A DNA stretch of 64,000 bases from Chryseobacterium angstadtii (GTDB lineage: Bacteria > Bacteroidota > Bacteroidia > Flavobacteriales > Weeksellaceae): assembly GCF_001045465.1 (NCBI RefSeq), contig NZ_LFND01000003.1, positions 1,116,001-1,180,000 on the forward strand, in the 5' to 3' direction. Every line of letters begins with the position of its first letter. Positions within the stretch are counted from its first letter, which is position 1. Of this stretch, positions 33,440-41,884 are shown piece after piece. The position numbers and the translations under genes were made by a program. Under the pieces are notes generated by a model, which made no database searches, was not told the DNA's origin, and saw only the letters and a list, made by a program, of their open reading frames with translations.

Positions 33440-34240
33440 TCAGATTTTAACCCTGGGTTTGGCCTTCATAATGGTCTGATAGGATGAGGTAAAAGCAGAT
33501 AAGCTTCTGTAACCCACTTTGTATGCAATCTGGCTCAATGTGAACTGCCCGGAATCAATCAGCTCTATACTTTTCAGAATCCTTACAAGCTGTAGGTATT
33601 TCTGAAGGGTAATTCCTGTTTCTTTCTTGAATATTCTCTGCAGACTCCGTACAGACATCTGTGCTTTTTCTGCCAGCTCATCCGTATTCAGACTGTATTT
33701 AAAATTAGAATTGATGGATGTACAAACCGGAATAAGACGGATATCAGCCGGAACAGGAATTTCAAGATTACTGCTTTCTTTACAAAGGTTGGGCAGGCTT
33801 TTCAGAATGGCTTTAAAAAACAAATCCTGCTCTTCATCTTCTTCGGTCTGCTGATTCCATTTCGAAGCATACAAAAGCATCTCTTTCAAAACCGGAGGAA
33901 CAGCAAAAACATGAACATTCCTGTAAAAATCCTCTTTGAAAACGGTTTTGAATAAGAAAACCATCAGGTTCACCGTCTTCGCATCAGAAGTAATTCTGTG
34001 GGCTTTTCCTGAAGGAATCCAGATGACATGATGCTGCGGCACAAGATAAATCTTCTGGTCTATATGAAAATACTGATAGCCTTCTTCTACAAAAGTAAAC
34101 TGTGCACGGTGATGCGCATGCTCGTGGGCATCATGTTTCCAGTCTTTTTCACACCAGACGTAAGCTTCTTTACCGATACGGTCTACAAACCGGCTGTTGG
34201 CTTCTTCCGTTAAGCCGCATTTTATAATGTCGTTCTGCAT
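33440..34240 (-). CDS. AraC family transcriptional regulator with cupin domain
   Basis: A 266-residue regulator. The N-terminal cupin (HDAHEHAHHRAQFTFVEEGYQYFH, HHVIWIPSGKAHRI) has metal-type His clusters. The C-terminal double helix-turn-helix (LAEKAQMSVRSLQRIFKKETG and KVGYRSLSAFTSSYQTIMKAKPR) is complete. It is divergent, across 69 bp, from the exported flavodoxin-RidA fusion gene, which it probably regulates. A -7 element TAAATTTG on the minus strand is at 34252-34259. Confidence 0.88.
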   Translation of the reverse strand: MQNDIIKCGLTEEANSRFVDRIGKEAYVWCEKDWKHDAHEHAHHRAQFTFVEEGYQYFHIDQKIYLVPQHHVIWIPSGKAHRITSDAKTVNLMVFLFKTVFKEDFYRNVHVFAVPPVLKEMLLYASKWNQQTEEDEEQDLFFKAILKSLPNLCKESSNLEIPVPADIRLIPVCTSINSNFKYSLNTDELAEKAQMSVRSLQRIFKKETGITLQKYLQLVRILKSIELIDSGQFTLSQIAYKVGYRSLSAFTSSYQTIMKAKPRVKI

Positions 34241-34309
34241 GATATTTTTGGCAAATTTAATAAAAACGACACTATTAATTTTGTATGATAAATATTTATT
34301 CCATTACAA

Positions 34310-35455
34310 ATGAAAAAACTAAGTACGGTTTTTGTATTCATCTTATTATTGAAAATCACCAATCTCATGGCACAAGATCATAAAGCTAAAATATTGGTTC
34401 TTATCCATTCAGATAACGGAGGAACCTATGAACTCGCTAAAGAAATAGCATCCGGCATCGAAAACAGCAACAATGCAACAGCTGTGATCAAGCAGGTGAA
34501 AGAATCCCAAAATCCAAAGCTAAAAAATATCCCTGTCGCTTCTGTAGAGGAACTGCCTTCTTATGACGGAATTGCTTTTGGATCCCCTGTTTATTTTGGA
34601 AATATCAGTACCGGAATGAGTGAATTTTTATCCAAAACGGTTAATTTATGGACGAATCATGCGCTGGAAGGAATGCCTGCAACCGTTTTTATGTCTGCCG
34701 GAAGCGGTGCCGGAAAAGAACTGGCTCTTAATGCTTTCTGGAATACGCTTGCCGTTCACGGGATGGTTCTGGTTTCCAACGGCATCAGAGGAACAGAAAA
34801 TATCAACAAAACAATTCCCCAGGGAAATACGGTTTTAGGGGTAACCAGTATGGCTTCTCTAAAAGATGTGGAAAGACCAACGAAGGATGAACGGGAACTG
34901 GCTGTACTTCAGGGAAAGAATTTTGCTAAAACAGCTTTGGCCCTGAAAGGAACATTCACTTCCAAACAAACCGCAGTTTCAGGTATAGAAAAGTCTGAAG
35001 ATATCAATACCATTCTGAAACAGAAAAATATAGTCCTTCCAAAAGTACCGTTGCCAGCCGGAAATTATAAACCTTATGTGCGTTCCGGAAATCTCGTATT
35101 TATCAATCAGGTGGCATTGAAAGACGGCAAAATTTTAAATCCCGGAAAACTGGGTGTTGAGGTTAATGAACAGCAGGTAAAAGAGGCTACAAAAGCAACA
35201 ATGCTCAATGTTATAGCCGTTTTAAAGGAAGCGGTGAACGGAGATCTTAATAAAGTGAAACAATGTGTTCAGCTGACGGGAATTTTCAACACGAAAGATG
35301 ATTATACAAAACATGCAGACCTTATGAATACAGCTTCAGACCTTGTCGTGGAAATCCTGGGTGAAAAAGGAAAACATGCCAGAGCTACTTTGGGAGCATC
35401 GTCTATTCCTGTAAATTCATCTGTAGAGATACAGGCTATTTTTGAAGTGGAGTAG
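34310..35455 (+). CDS. Exported flavodoxin/WrbA-like domain fused to RidA (YjgF) domain
   Basis: A 381-residue fusion behind a signal peptide (MKKLSTVFVFILLLKITNLMAQ). Residues 27-210 form a flavodoxin or NAD(P)H-quinone-oxidoreductase fold with the phosphate-loop IHSDNGGTYELAK and PVYFGNISTG. Residues about 240-381 form a RidA-type domain with VRSGNLVFINQVALKDGKI, CVQLTGIFNTKDDY and HARATLGASSIP, where R358 aligns with the RidA catalytic Arg. RidA proteins deaminate reactive enamines or imines. Both are normally cytoplasmic, so an exported fusion is unusual. Its -7 element TAATTTTG is at 34276-34283, and it is divergent from an AraC gene. Confidence 0.85.
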   Translation: MKKLSTVFVFILLLKITNLMAQDHKAKILVLIHSDNGGTYELAKEIASGIENSNNATAVIKQVKESQNPKLKNIPVASVEELPSYDGIAFGSPVYFGNISTGMSEFLSKTVNLWTNHALEGMPATVFMSAGSGAGKELALNAFWNTLAVHGMVLVSNGIRGTENINKTIPQGNTVLGVTSMASLKDVERPTKDERELAVLQGKNFAKTALALKGTFTSKQTAVSGIEKSEDINTILKQKNIVLPKVPLPAGNYKPYVRSGNLVFINQVALKDGKILNPGKLGVEVNEQQVKEATKATMLNVIAVLKEAVNGDLNKVKQCVQLTGIFNTKDDYTKHADLMNTASDLVVEILGEKGKHARATLGASSIPVNSSVEIQAIFEVE

Positions 35456-36091
35456 ACTTTGTTATTTGCTTAAATTATATTCATCTGCTTAATCAGTTCT
35501 TTTTAATCTCTTGCAGATTATGCTGATTAGGCAGATTTTTTTAGAACTTGTGTGTACTTTTTTACATTAAATATTTGGCTTATCAAACTAAAATGTTCAA
35601 AAATTTTTGTGATTTTTGTGGAAACTTTTCTCTTGCTGATTTTACAGATGACTCTGATTTTATAAAGGACTAAACCTTATAGGTTTTAAAACTTATGCAC
35701 AATAAAAACCTATAAGGTTTGATCCAATAATTTCCAAAAGATCTCAGAATTCTTATTTGTGAAAAATCTGCTCAATTCGCGGCATCTGCGGGAATAATAA
35801 AAATCTTTGATTTTTTAAGAACTTATGTGAGTTTTTTATACATAAAGTTTTAATCTAAAAAACTAAGTTGTTAAAAGCTTTTGTGACTTTTGTGGTTAAC
35901 AAAACCATTAAGATCAATGAAGGTAATAAGAATAGTTAAGAAAAAATCAAATGATTTTTTAAGCTGTTCCTCTTGAAACGAAGCTTGTCTTAATATTCTT
36001 AAAAGCCTAAAAAAACTTAATGGCTCAATTATTTTAATCTCTCGCAGATTGTGCTGATTAGGCAGATTTTTTTTATTTCTACAGCCGGATT
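35456..36091. repeat. 636-bp gene desert with duplicated intergenic repeats
   Basis: No credible ORF. It contains two near-identical 41-bp copies (35502-35542 and 36033-36074, about 2 mismatches) of TTTAATCTC...GCTGATTAGGCAGATTTTTT. It also has two related TTTGTGAyTTTTGTGG stretches (about 35605-35625 and 35875-35895), two AGAACTTrTGTG pieces (about 35544 and 35818), and a 16-bp perfect hairpin at 35672-35720. It looks like layered, decayed copies of dispersed repeats. Confidence 0.65.
35672..35720. terminator. Long perfect stem-loop inside the gene desert
   Basis: 16-bp perfect arms (35672-35687 and 35705-35720) with a 17-nt loop. There is no T run immediately after either arm. It may act as a transcription stop for the gene ending at 35455, though it lies more than 200 bp beyond it. 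Confidence 0.4.
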
Positions 36092-37537
36092 TTATTTTGA
36101 TCTTGCGCTCTCATTTTTCAGGACCTCAGAAATAATCTTGATGCTCAGTTCCAGCTGTTCTTCGGACAAAGAACCGTAACTTAACCTGAATCCGTTGATA
36201 ATACGGTCATGACTGTATTGCTGCGGATGAATAATATTAATGTTTTTTTCCAGAAGTAAGGCACTTACAGCATCCCAGTTAAGTTTTTTTCTCGGGGCAA
36301 TCCAAAAGGCAAGTCCTCCTTCGGGAAGGGTAAAATCGGCAATGTCTTTCAAATATTTCTCCAAAAAATAAAACACGAGATCTCTTTTGTTTTTATAATG
36401 AACTGTTGCTTTTTTAATATGTTTTTTTACAGTGCCTTCCTTAATAAGCTGCAAAACGGCCTGTTCCATAATAACATCCCCCTGAACATCTATTATTTTC
36501 CTGAGATCTCCTATTTTCTGAATCATATTCGGATCTTTGGAGGCCAGATAACCGATTCGAAGAGCCGGAGCGACCACTTTACTCAATGTTCCAATATAAA
36601 CATAGCTGTTGAGCTCAGCAAAGCTGGAAACGGGAAGAATAGGACGGTAACCGAAATGAAACTCATTATCATAATCATCTTCAATAATGGTAATTCCGTA
36701 TTGGTTTGACAATTCTATTAATTTTAATCTTCTTGTTAAACTTAAAGTAACCGTCGTAGGATACTGTCTGTGAGGGGTTATGTAGATAGCTTTTATATTT
36801 TGATTCTCCGTTAAAAGCTTTTCAATATCTTCAATGATAATTCCTTCATGATCTACTCCGGCAGGCAGAAGTTCTGCTCCGGCATATTCGAAGGCTTTCC
36901 AGGCGGGTTTATAGCCCGGATTCTCTACAATAACCTGATCTCCGGCTTTTAACAGACATTGAGCCGTCAGAAACATAGCCATCTGGCTTCCTCTGGTGAT
37001 TGAAATTTCATTTTCGTTGATGTGCATTCCCCGCTGATGGTTCAGCATCTGAGAAATAACTTTCCTGAATTCAATATCGCCGTGCTCATTCCCGTAGCCC
37101 ATCATCTGCCATTTTGCTTTTCTGTTGAAGATCTGGCGATAGGCCCTTGCGAGCTCTGCTACCGGGGCTATTTTACTGTCCGGATGCCCATCGTCAAAAT
37201 TAATGACAGGTCTGTTCAAAGCCGATACATTTTCTTCTGGAGCCGTTCTTTTTTCACTCAGTCTTTCCTGTAAAACGGGAAGTTTTTCAGATACAAAAAT
37301 TCCTTTCCTTTCCTTCGAAATCACCCATTCTTCATTAATGAGAACCTGATAGGCTTCCACTACCGTATTCCTGTTGATCTTCAGCATCAGGGCCAGATTA
37401 CGGCTTCCGGGAAGTGCATCCCCGGCGGCCAGCCTTCCGGAACGTATATCCGCAATAATAGTATCTGCGATCTGCAAATAGACCGCTTTTTCAAGCTTTT
37501 TATCAATTTCAAATTCTAATTTCCAAGGACGAAGCAT
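36092..37537 (-). CDS. MocR/PdxR-type regulator (GntR HTH plus aminotransferase domain)
   Basis: A 481-residue fusion regulator. The winged helix lies at about 20-90 (LQIADTIIADIRSGRLAAGDALPGSR, LKINRNTVVEAYQVL), then a PLP fold I domain with ITRGSQMAMFLTAQCLLKAGDQV, IEDDYDNEFHFG, and the PLP Lys around 320 (YIGTLSKVVAPALRIGY). It is divergent from a cupin gene with a 102-bp gap and likely controls the downstream cupin, DapA-like and thioredoxin-like genes. Confidence 0.9.
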   Translation of the reverse strand: MLRPWKLEFEIDKKLEKAVYLQIADTIIADIRSGRLAAGDALPGSRNLALMLKINRNTVVEAYQVLINEEWVISKERKGIFVSEKLPVLQERLSEKRTAPEENVSALNRPVINFDDGHPDSKIAPVAELARAYRQIFNRKAKWQMMGYGNEHGDIEFRKVISQMLNHQRGMHINENEISITRGSQMAMFLTAQCLLKAGDQVIVENPGYKPAWKAFEYAGAELLPAGVDHEGIIIEDIEKLLTENQNIKAIYITPHRQYPTTVTLSLTRRLKLIELSNQYGITIIEDDYDNEFHFGYRPILPVSSFAELNSYVYIGTLSKVVAPALRIGYLASKDPNMIQKIGDLRKIIDVQGDVIMEQAVLQLIKEGTVKKHIKKATVHYKNKRDLVFYFLEKYLKDIADFTLPEGGLAFWIAPRKKLNWDAVSALLLEKNINIIHPQQYSHDRIINGFRLSYGSLSEEQLELSIKIISEVLKNESARSK

Positions 37538-37639
37538 CTGGACTACCTATTTATGTAAAAACTGAATCATTTAAACAGTCCAAATATAAGATAATTTTGT
37601 CATGCAATAACGCACAAAACAATTAAAATTTAAAACATC

Positions 37640-38095
37640 ATGGACAAAAAAGATTTCAGTTCAAAAGATTTTCACGAAACATTTGCAAGACCAAAGTATG
37701 TAAAGCCTAGTCACTTAATCCATAAAAACGTAGAAAACGCAGGAGTTCACAACCAGTTTTCAACAGAAAGAAAGCACCCTGTTTTCTTCGTAGACCTTCC
37801 AAGCAAGAATGTAAGTATGACCATTGGAGGACTTACTCCGGGTCAGCAAACCAACAGACACCGCCATACCTATGAAACCGTATTGTATGTGATTGAAGGA
37901 AAAGGATGGACAGAAGTAGAGGACGAAAGAGTACACTGGGAAGCCGGAGATGCCGTTTATATTCCGTCTTGGGCATGGCACAAGCATCAAAATCTAAGCG
38001 ATACTGAACCTGCCAAATATCTGGCCTGTGAGAATGCACCACAGCTTCAGAACCTGGGTGTAGCCCTGAGAGAAGAAGAAGGCAGAGACCTTTAA
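37640..38095 (+). CDS. Cupin domain metalloprotein
   Basis: A 151-residue single cupin with a near-complete metal site: H74, H76 and E79 (NRHRHTYETVLYVIEGKGW) and H114 (SWAWHKHQ). The first cupin motif GGLTPGQQTNRHRH and the second GDAVYIPSWAWH are clear. Such proteins can be dioxygenases, isomerases or sensors; substrate unknown. It is divergent from a PdxR-type regulator and precedes a DapA-like gene. Confidence 0.82.
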   Translation: MDKKDFSSKDFHETFARPKYVKPSHLIHKNVENAGVHNQFSTERKHPVFFVDLPSKNVSMTIGGLTPGQQTNRHRHTYETVLYVIEGKGWTEVEDERVHWEAGDAVYIPSWAWHKHQNLSDTEPAKYLACENAPQLQNLGVALREEEGRDL

Positions 38096-38347
38096 TATTA
38101 CAATCATTAAGAACAAATAAAAGTTTAAGCAGAGTCGGGAATATGATACTGGTTTTTATGCCACTAGATCAACCCATACTTTAATTCATTTAAAATACTT
38201 CCTGAAAATAAAACACTTACGATGAAGCGGAAGGTTTTAAATGTTTAAAGATCCATTCAGTAGAGTATTCTCAACAGCTTAAACTTTTCTTAATGGTTAG
38301 TTGTCAAGATTTCTAAATAATCATTTTTAATTTTAAATAAATAAAAC

Positions 38348-39232
38348 ATGAAAAATGTCCCATTCAAAGGAATAATTGCTTATCCAATTACCCCTTTTGA
38401 CCAGAATGAAAAGGTAGACATTCCACTTTTTAAAAAGCTGGTAGAGAGACTTATTGTTTCCGGAAGCCACGGAATTGCCCCGTTAGGAAGTACAGGAGTA
38501 ATGCCTTATCTGTCCGATGAAGAAAAAGAAGCCATAACGGAAGCCTCAATACAGCAGACCAACGGAAGAATTCCTACGCTGGTAGGGGTATCCAACCTTA
38601 CCACAGAAAAAACGATTCATCACGCCGTGTTTGCAGAAAAAGCCGGAGCAGATGCCGTTATGATCATTCCTATGAGCTACTGGAAACTGACGGATGATGA
38701 GATTGTAGCCCATTATGATGCTGTGGCCAGTAAAATTTCCATTCCTATTATGGCGTATAATAATCCGGCAACAAGTGGAGTAGACATGTCTCCTGCACTG
38801 CTTAAAAGGCTTCTGGAAATCCCGAATGTGACGATGATCAAGGAAAGTACGGGAGATATCCAGAGAATGCATTATTTAAGAAAAGAACTGGGTGAGGAAA
38901 CGGCTTTCTATAACGGATCCAATCCACTGGCGCTGGCTGCATTTACGGCCGGAGCAAGAGGCTGGTGTACGGCTGCTCCTAACCTGATCCCGGAACTGAA
39001 TGTCGGTTTGTATAAAGCCATTGAAGAAGGAGATCTGGAAAAGGCAAAAGATGTTTTCTATAAACAGTTTGACCTGCTGAAGTTTATTGTAAACAAAGGA
39101 TTGCCGAGAGCTGTAAAAGCCGGTCTGAATATTCTGGGAGAGGAAGGAGGAAATTTAAGAAGTCCTTTAAAACCTTTAACCGCAAAAGAATCGGAAGAAC
39201 TTAAAGCTATTATTAAAACACTTTCCAATTAA
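38348..39232 (+). CDS. Dihydrodipicolinate synthase/N-acetylneuraminate lyase family aldolase
   Basis: A 294-residue TIM-barrel aldolase with Schiff-base K165 (NVTMIKESTGD) and Y137 (YNNPATSG). The phosphate- or pyruvate-binding loop reads LGSTGVMPYL, differing from GTTGE of true DapA, so the substrate is probably not aspartate semialdehyde. It precedes the thioredoxin-like gene by 8 bp. The cupin gene is 252 bp upstream; that gap holds no recognisable gene. Confidence 0.88.
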   Translation: MKNVPFKGIIAYPITPFDQNEKVDIPLFKKLVERLIVSGSHGIAPLGSTGVMPYLSDEEKEAITEASIQQTNGRIPTLVGVSNLTTEKTIHHAVFAEKAGADAVMIIPMSYWKLTDDEIVAHYDAVASKISIPIMAYNNPATSGVDMSPALLKRLLEIPNVTMIKESTGDIQRMHYLRKELGEETAFYNGSNPLALAAFTAGARGWCTAAPNLIPELNVGLYKAIEEGDLEKAKDVFYKQFDLLKFIVNKGLPRAVKAGLNILGEEGGNLRSPLKPLTAKESEELKAIIKTLSN

Positions 39233-39240
39233 TTTACATT

Positions 39241-39474
39241 ATGAAAAAGCCTATTTTTTATCATGCAGGATGTTCTGTATGTGTAAGTGCAGAGCATGAT
39301 ATCATCAATCTTATGGGTGCTGATAATGTTGAAATCGTACATTTAGGAAATGACAGAAGCAAAATTGCAGAGGCAGAAAAAGCAGGAATACAATCGGTTC
39401 CGGCTTTGGTAACGTCGAATGGAAATGTACTGCATATCAACTTCGGGGCATCCATGGAGGATGTAAAGAAATAA
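39241..39474 (+). CDS. Small thioredoxin/glutaredoxin-like protein
   Basis: A 77-residue protein with a CxxC active site (C11 and C14 in YHAGCSVC) and the cis-Pro segment IQSVPALV. No signal peptide, so cytoplasmic. Starting 8 bp after the aldolase it is in the same operon; the small size is like NrdH or glutaredoxin-type redox proteins. Confidence 0.8.
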   Translation: MKKPIFYHAGCSVCVSAEHDIINLMGADNVEIVHLGNDRSKIAEAEKAGIQSVPALVTSNGNVLHINFGASMEDVKK

Positions 39475-39479
39475 AAAAA

Positions 39480-39660
39480 CTGGTGGCGGAGGTTCCCAAA
39501 GTCATCATAGCATTATTATCAGTTTATATTTTTTTCTTGTAGAACGCGTGGCTTTGAAAGCCTCGGCCAACAGAAGTTTGAAACCATCATCAATAGATTT
39601 TGATGTCAGTTTATATTTATGTTGTGAAGGTGGCTGAGATATTCAAAGCCACCTTTTTTG
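39480..39660 (+). repeat. Tandem degenerate copies of the GTGGCTGAGG palindrome family
   Basis: Three members in one gap: a truncated one at 39480-39501, a diverged one at 39548-39571 (GTGGCTTTGAAAG...GGCCAAC), and a hairpin copy at 39627-39654 followed by TTTTTT. The DNA between shows a tandem unit of about 86 bp: TCAGTTTATATTT occurs at 39519 and 39606, and CATCAT at 39503 and 39585. The last copy probably serves as a terminator for the operon. Confidence 0.65.
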
Positions 39661-39666
39661 TAATTT

Positions 39667-40173
39667 TTATATAATGGCGTTTCCTTCCACGCCATCAGAA
39701 TTATTGGTTTTAATGCCGGTAAGGGCAGACGCCACAAAGCTGAACAGACTGACCAGTTTTCCGGCTTTAGTATCCCAATAATAGGTTTCTTTCGGTTCTA
39801 CACGAATGATGGTTACATCCGGATCATTCTTCCCGTCGAACCATGCATTGGCCATTGGCGACCATTTCTCCTCAATTGTGGCTTTATCCTTATAAACAGA
39901 GGCTTTTCCATAGACTGAAAGGTATTGAGAATCGCTGTTGTTCATGAAGAAAAGCTGTACCCGGCGGTCTTCTTTTATTTCAAAGTTTTTATTGCTTGTT
40001 CCGCTGCTTATAAACCATAAATTACCGCTGTCATCAGTTTCCTGCAATGTCATGGGACGGGCATTAACGGGTGTACTTTCAAGTTCGGTGCAGAACATAC
40101 ATATTCTGGCTTTCTCCGACAATTCCTGAATCTTTTTAATCGCTTCAAGATGGGTTAAATTTTGTGTTGACAT
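39667..40173 (-). CDS. Pyridoxamine 5'-phosphate oxidase-like (general stress protein 26-type) flavoprotein
   Basis: A 168-residue split-barrel protein: RICMFCTELESTPVNARPMTLQETDDSGNLWFISSGTSNKNFEI is the flavin-binding core, followed by QYLSVYGKASVYKDK and the C-terminal VEPKETYYWDTKAGK. Members bind FMN, FAD or F420 and are often stress-related. The typical Chryseobacterium C-terminal SFVASALTGI is present. Function unclear. Confidence 0.85.
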   Translation of the reverse strand: MSTQNLTHLEAIKKIQELSEKARICMFCTELESTPVNARPMTLQETDDSGNLWFISSGTSNKNFEIKEDRRVQLFFMNNSDSQYLSVYGKASVYKDKATIEEKWSPMANAWFDGKNDPDVTIIRVEPKETYYWDTKAGKLVSLFSFVASALTGIKTNNSDGVEGNAII

Positions 40174-40643
40174 ATTATATTTTTTTGGTGTTTAGAATTT
40201 CAGAATGAGAACCCATCGATGATTCTCTGCTGTCATCTATAGTTCAAAAATCCAACCAAAAGAGATTATTTTTAATGTTTTAACTAAAGAAACGACCTGA
40301 CGTGTTATTCACATGCTTCATCGAATCAAAGAAATTGATTCCGCCTTAGCTCACTTTATTCTATAGCATACCATGTTCTTTGAATGAACAAAAACAATAG
40401 GAGATGATTTGTTTTTAGCGCAAAGGTTTAATTGAATCATGTATAACTCAGGAGGCAAAGAGAGAATCAATTTCATTGATTCGATGAAGGATGAAGAATA
40501 GGACTGAAGTAAATATAATTTCAATAAAAAGCAGAAGATAAATAAGCCCGAAAAATAGCCATCCTGATCAGAAATAGTTACATTTGTTACCCGAATCTTT
40601 TTCAAAAAGAGAAGTTTAAACAATTTGAATACGATATAATCTG
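40174..40643. other. 470-bp intergenic region with a MITE-like inverted-repeat element
   Basis: It contains the 174-bp element described at 40316-40489; outside it I see only AT-rich DNA. The apparent 90-codon minus-strand frame at 40351-40623 lacks a credible domain and crosses the inverted repeat, so I do not annotate it as a gene. Confidence 0.6.
40316..40489. mobile_element. Candidate MITE-like element
   Basis: 25-nt terminal inverted repeats (40316-40340 and 40465-40489) differ at one base and bound 174 bp without a gene. The arms start CTTCATCGAATCAA and end GAAATTGATT. No target-site duplication is obvious. Confidence 0.5.
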
Positions 40644-41882
40644 ATGGAAAATTACGCGGTCATCTTAGTGATCATGGCCTTAATGATTGGCATTTCCGGT
40701 TTGGCGGGTAAAATAAAAATTCCGGTTCCCATGCTGCTTTTGATTGCGGGAATTGCAATTGGTTTTATTCCAGCTATGCCGGCTGTAGAAATCAATCCGG
40801 AAATCATCATGCTGCTTTTCCTGCCGCCATTGCTCTATGATGCTGCTTTTAATATCTCTTTTCAGCAGTTTAAGACCAATTTTAATACCATCGGAACATT
40901 AGCATTCGGCCTGGTGTTTTTAACCACGGCAGGCATTGCTGTTATTGCTTATTATTTAATTCCCGGGATGACCTGGCCATTGGCTTTTGTATTGGGATCC
41001 ATACTTTCGGCTACGGATGCTGTGGCAGCGGTAGGAGTGACTAAGGGATTAGGGCTTTCACACAGAACCATAACCATTTTAGAAGGAGAAAGCCTTATCA
41101 ATGATGCTTCGGCATTGGTGGCCTATCGTTTTGCAGTCGCAGCAGTTTCGGGAGTAAGTTTTGTTACCTGGAAAGCAGCGCTGGAGTTTTTTATGGTTTT
41201 AGGAGGCGGTTTTCTTGTCGGCTGGGTGATCTTTCAATTACTGGCTCTTACCATCAGCTTCTTTCGTAAAGATGCAATGGTTGTCAATAGTTTAATTCTG
41301 TTAATGCCTTTTGTAACCTATCTTATTGCAGAACATTTTGAAGTGTCGGGCGTTATTGCAGTGGTATTTCTTGGTTTGGGAATGTCCAAATTGAGCAGAA
41401 ACAAGTTTCCGGATCATGTGAAAGAACAGTCCCGGAATTTCTGGGATATTATTATCTTCCTTCTTAACGGACTGATATTTTTATTAATTGGCCTTGAATT
41501 CCCCATCATTTTAAACAAAATATCTCACCTACAGGTATGGACTTATGCCGGTTATGCGGTCGTAATTGTTCTGGTCACTTTGCTGATCAGAATGGCAAGG
41601 GTCTATTTGCAGCAGTTTAATCTTCAAAAAGCTTTCCAGGGGAAAAGAAAAATCAGTGAAGATGCCTTATTTGATTCCAAAACAAGTTTTATCATCACCT
41701 GGTCCGGAATGCGGGGAATAGTCTCACTGGCTATTGCTCTCGGGCTTCCTGTTCTATTGAGCGATGGAGAACCTTTTCCTTTACGAAGCGAAATTATTTT
41801 CTTATCCATTGCCGTTGTATTGATTTCTCTTTTAGGACAGGGATTGACCTTACCGTGGATTATAAAAAAGCTTAAACTGTAA
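40644..41882 (+). CDS. CPA1-type Na+(K+)/H+ antiporter
   Basis: A 412-residue inner-membrane antiporter with about 12 hydrophobic helices. The family signature EGESLINDASALVAYRFA (the exchanger GESLxND core), LFLPPLLYDAAFNI, SATDAVAAVGVTKGLGL and ITWSGMRGIVSLAIAL are present. Its role is pH and salt homeostasis. The next gene (AraC) starts 2 bp after the stop, so the two are one unit. Confidence 0.9.
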   Translation: MENYAVILVIMALMIGISGLAGKIKIPVPMLLLIAGIAIGFIPAMPAVEINPEIIMLLFLPPLLYDAAFNISFQQFKTNFNTIGTLAFGLVFLTTAGIAVIAYYLIPGMTWPLAFVLGSILSATDAVAAVGVTKGLGLSHRTITILEGESLINDASALVAYRFAVAAVSGVSFVTWKAALEFFMVLGGGFLVGWVIFQLLALTISFFRKDAMVVNSLILLMPFVTYLIAEHFEVSGVIAVVFLGLGMSKLSRNKFPDHVKEQSRNFWDIIIFLLNGLIFLLIGLEFPIILNKISHLQVWTYAGYAVVIVLVTLLIRMARVYLQQFNLQKAFQGKRKISEDALFDSKTSFIITWSGMRGIVSLAIALGLPVLLSDGEPFPLRSEIIFLSIAVVLISLLGQGLTLPWIIKKLKL

Positions 41883-41884
41883 TC

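Noticed and set aside
35502..36074. CRISPR array
   Set aside because: The copies are only two, 530 bp apart, and irregular; no cas genes are nearby.
38096..38347. A riboswitch in the 252-bp gap before the DapA-like gene
   Set aside because: I see no lysine, glycine or TPP riboswitch core and no strong terminator/antiterminator pair.
40351..40623. A 90-codon minus-strand ORF in the gap before the antiporter gene
   Set aside because: It crosses the inverted-repeat element, looks like translated AT-rich DNA and shows no domain or signal peptide.
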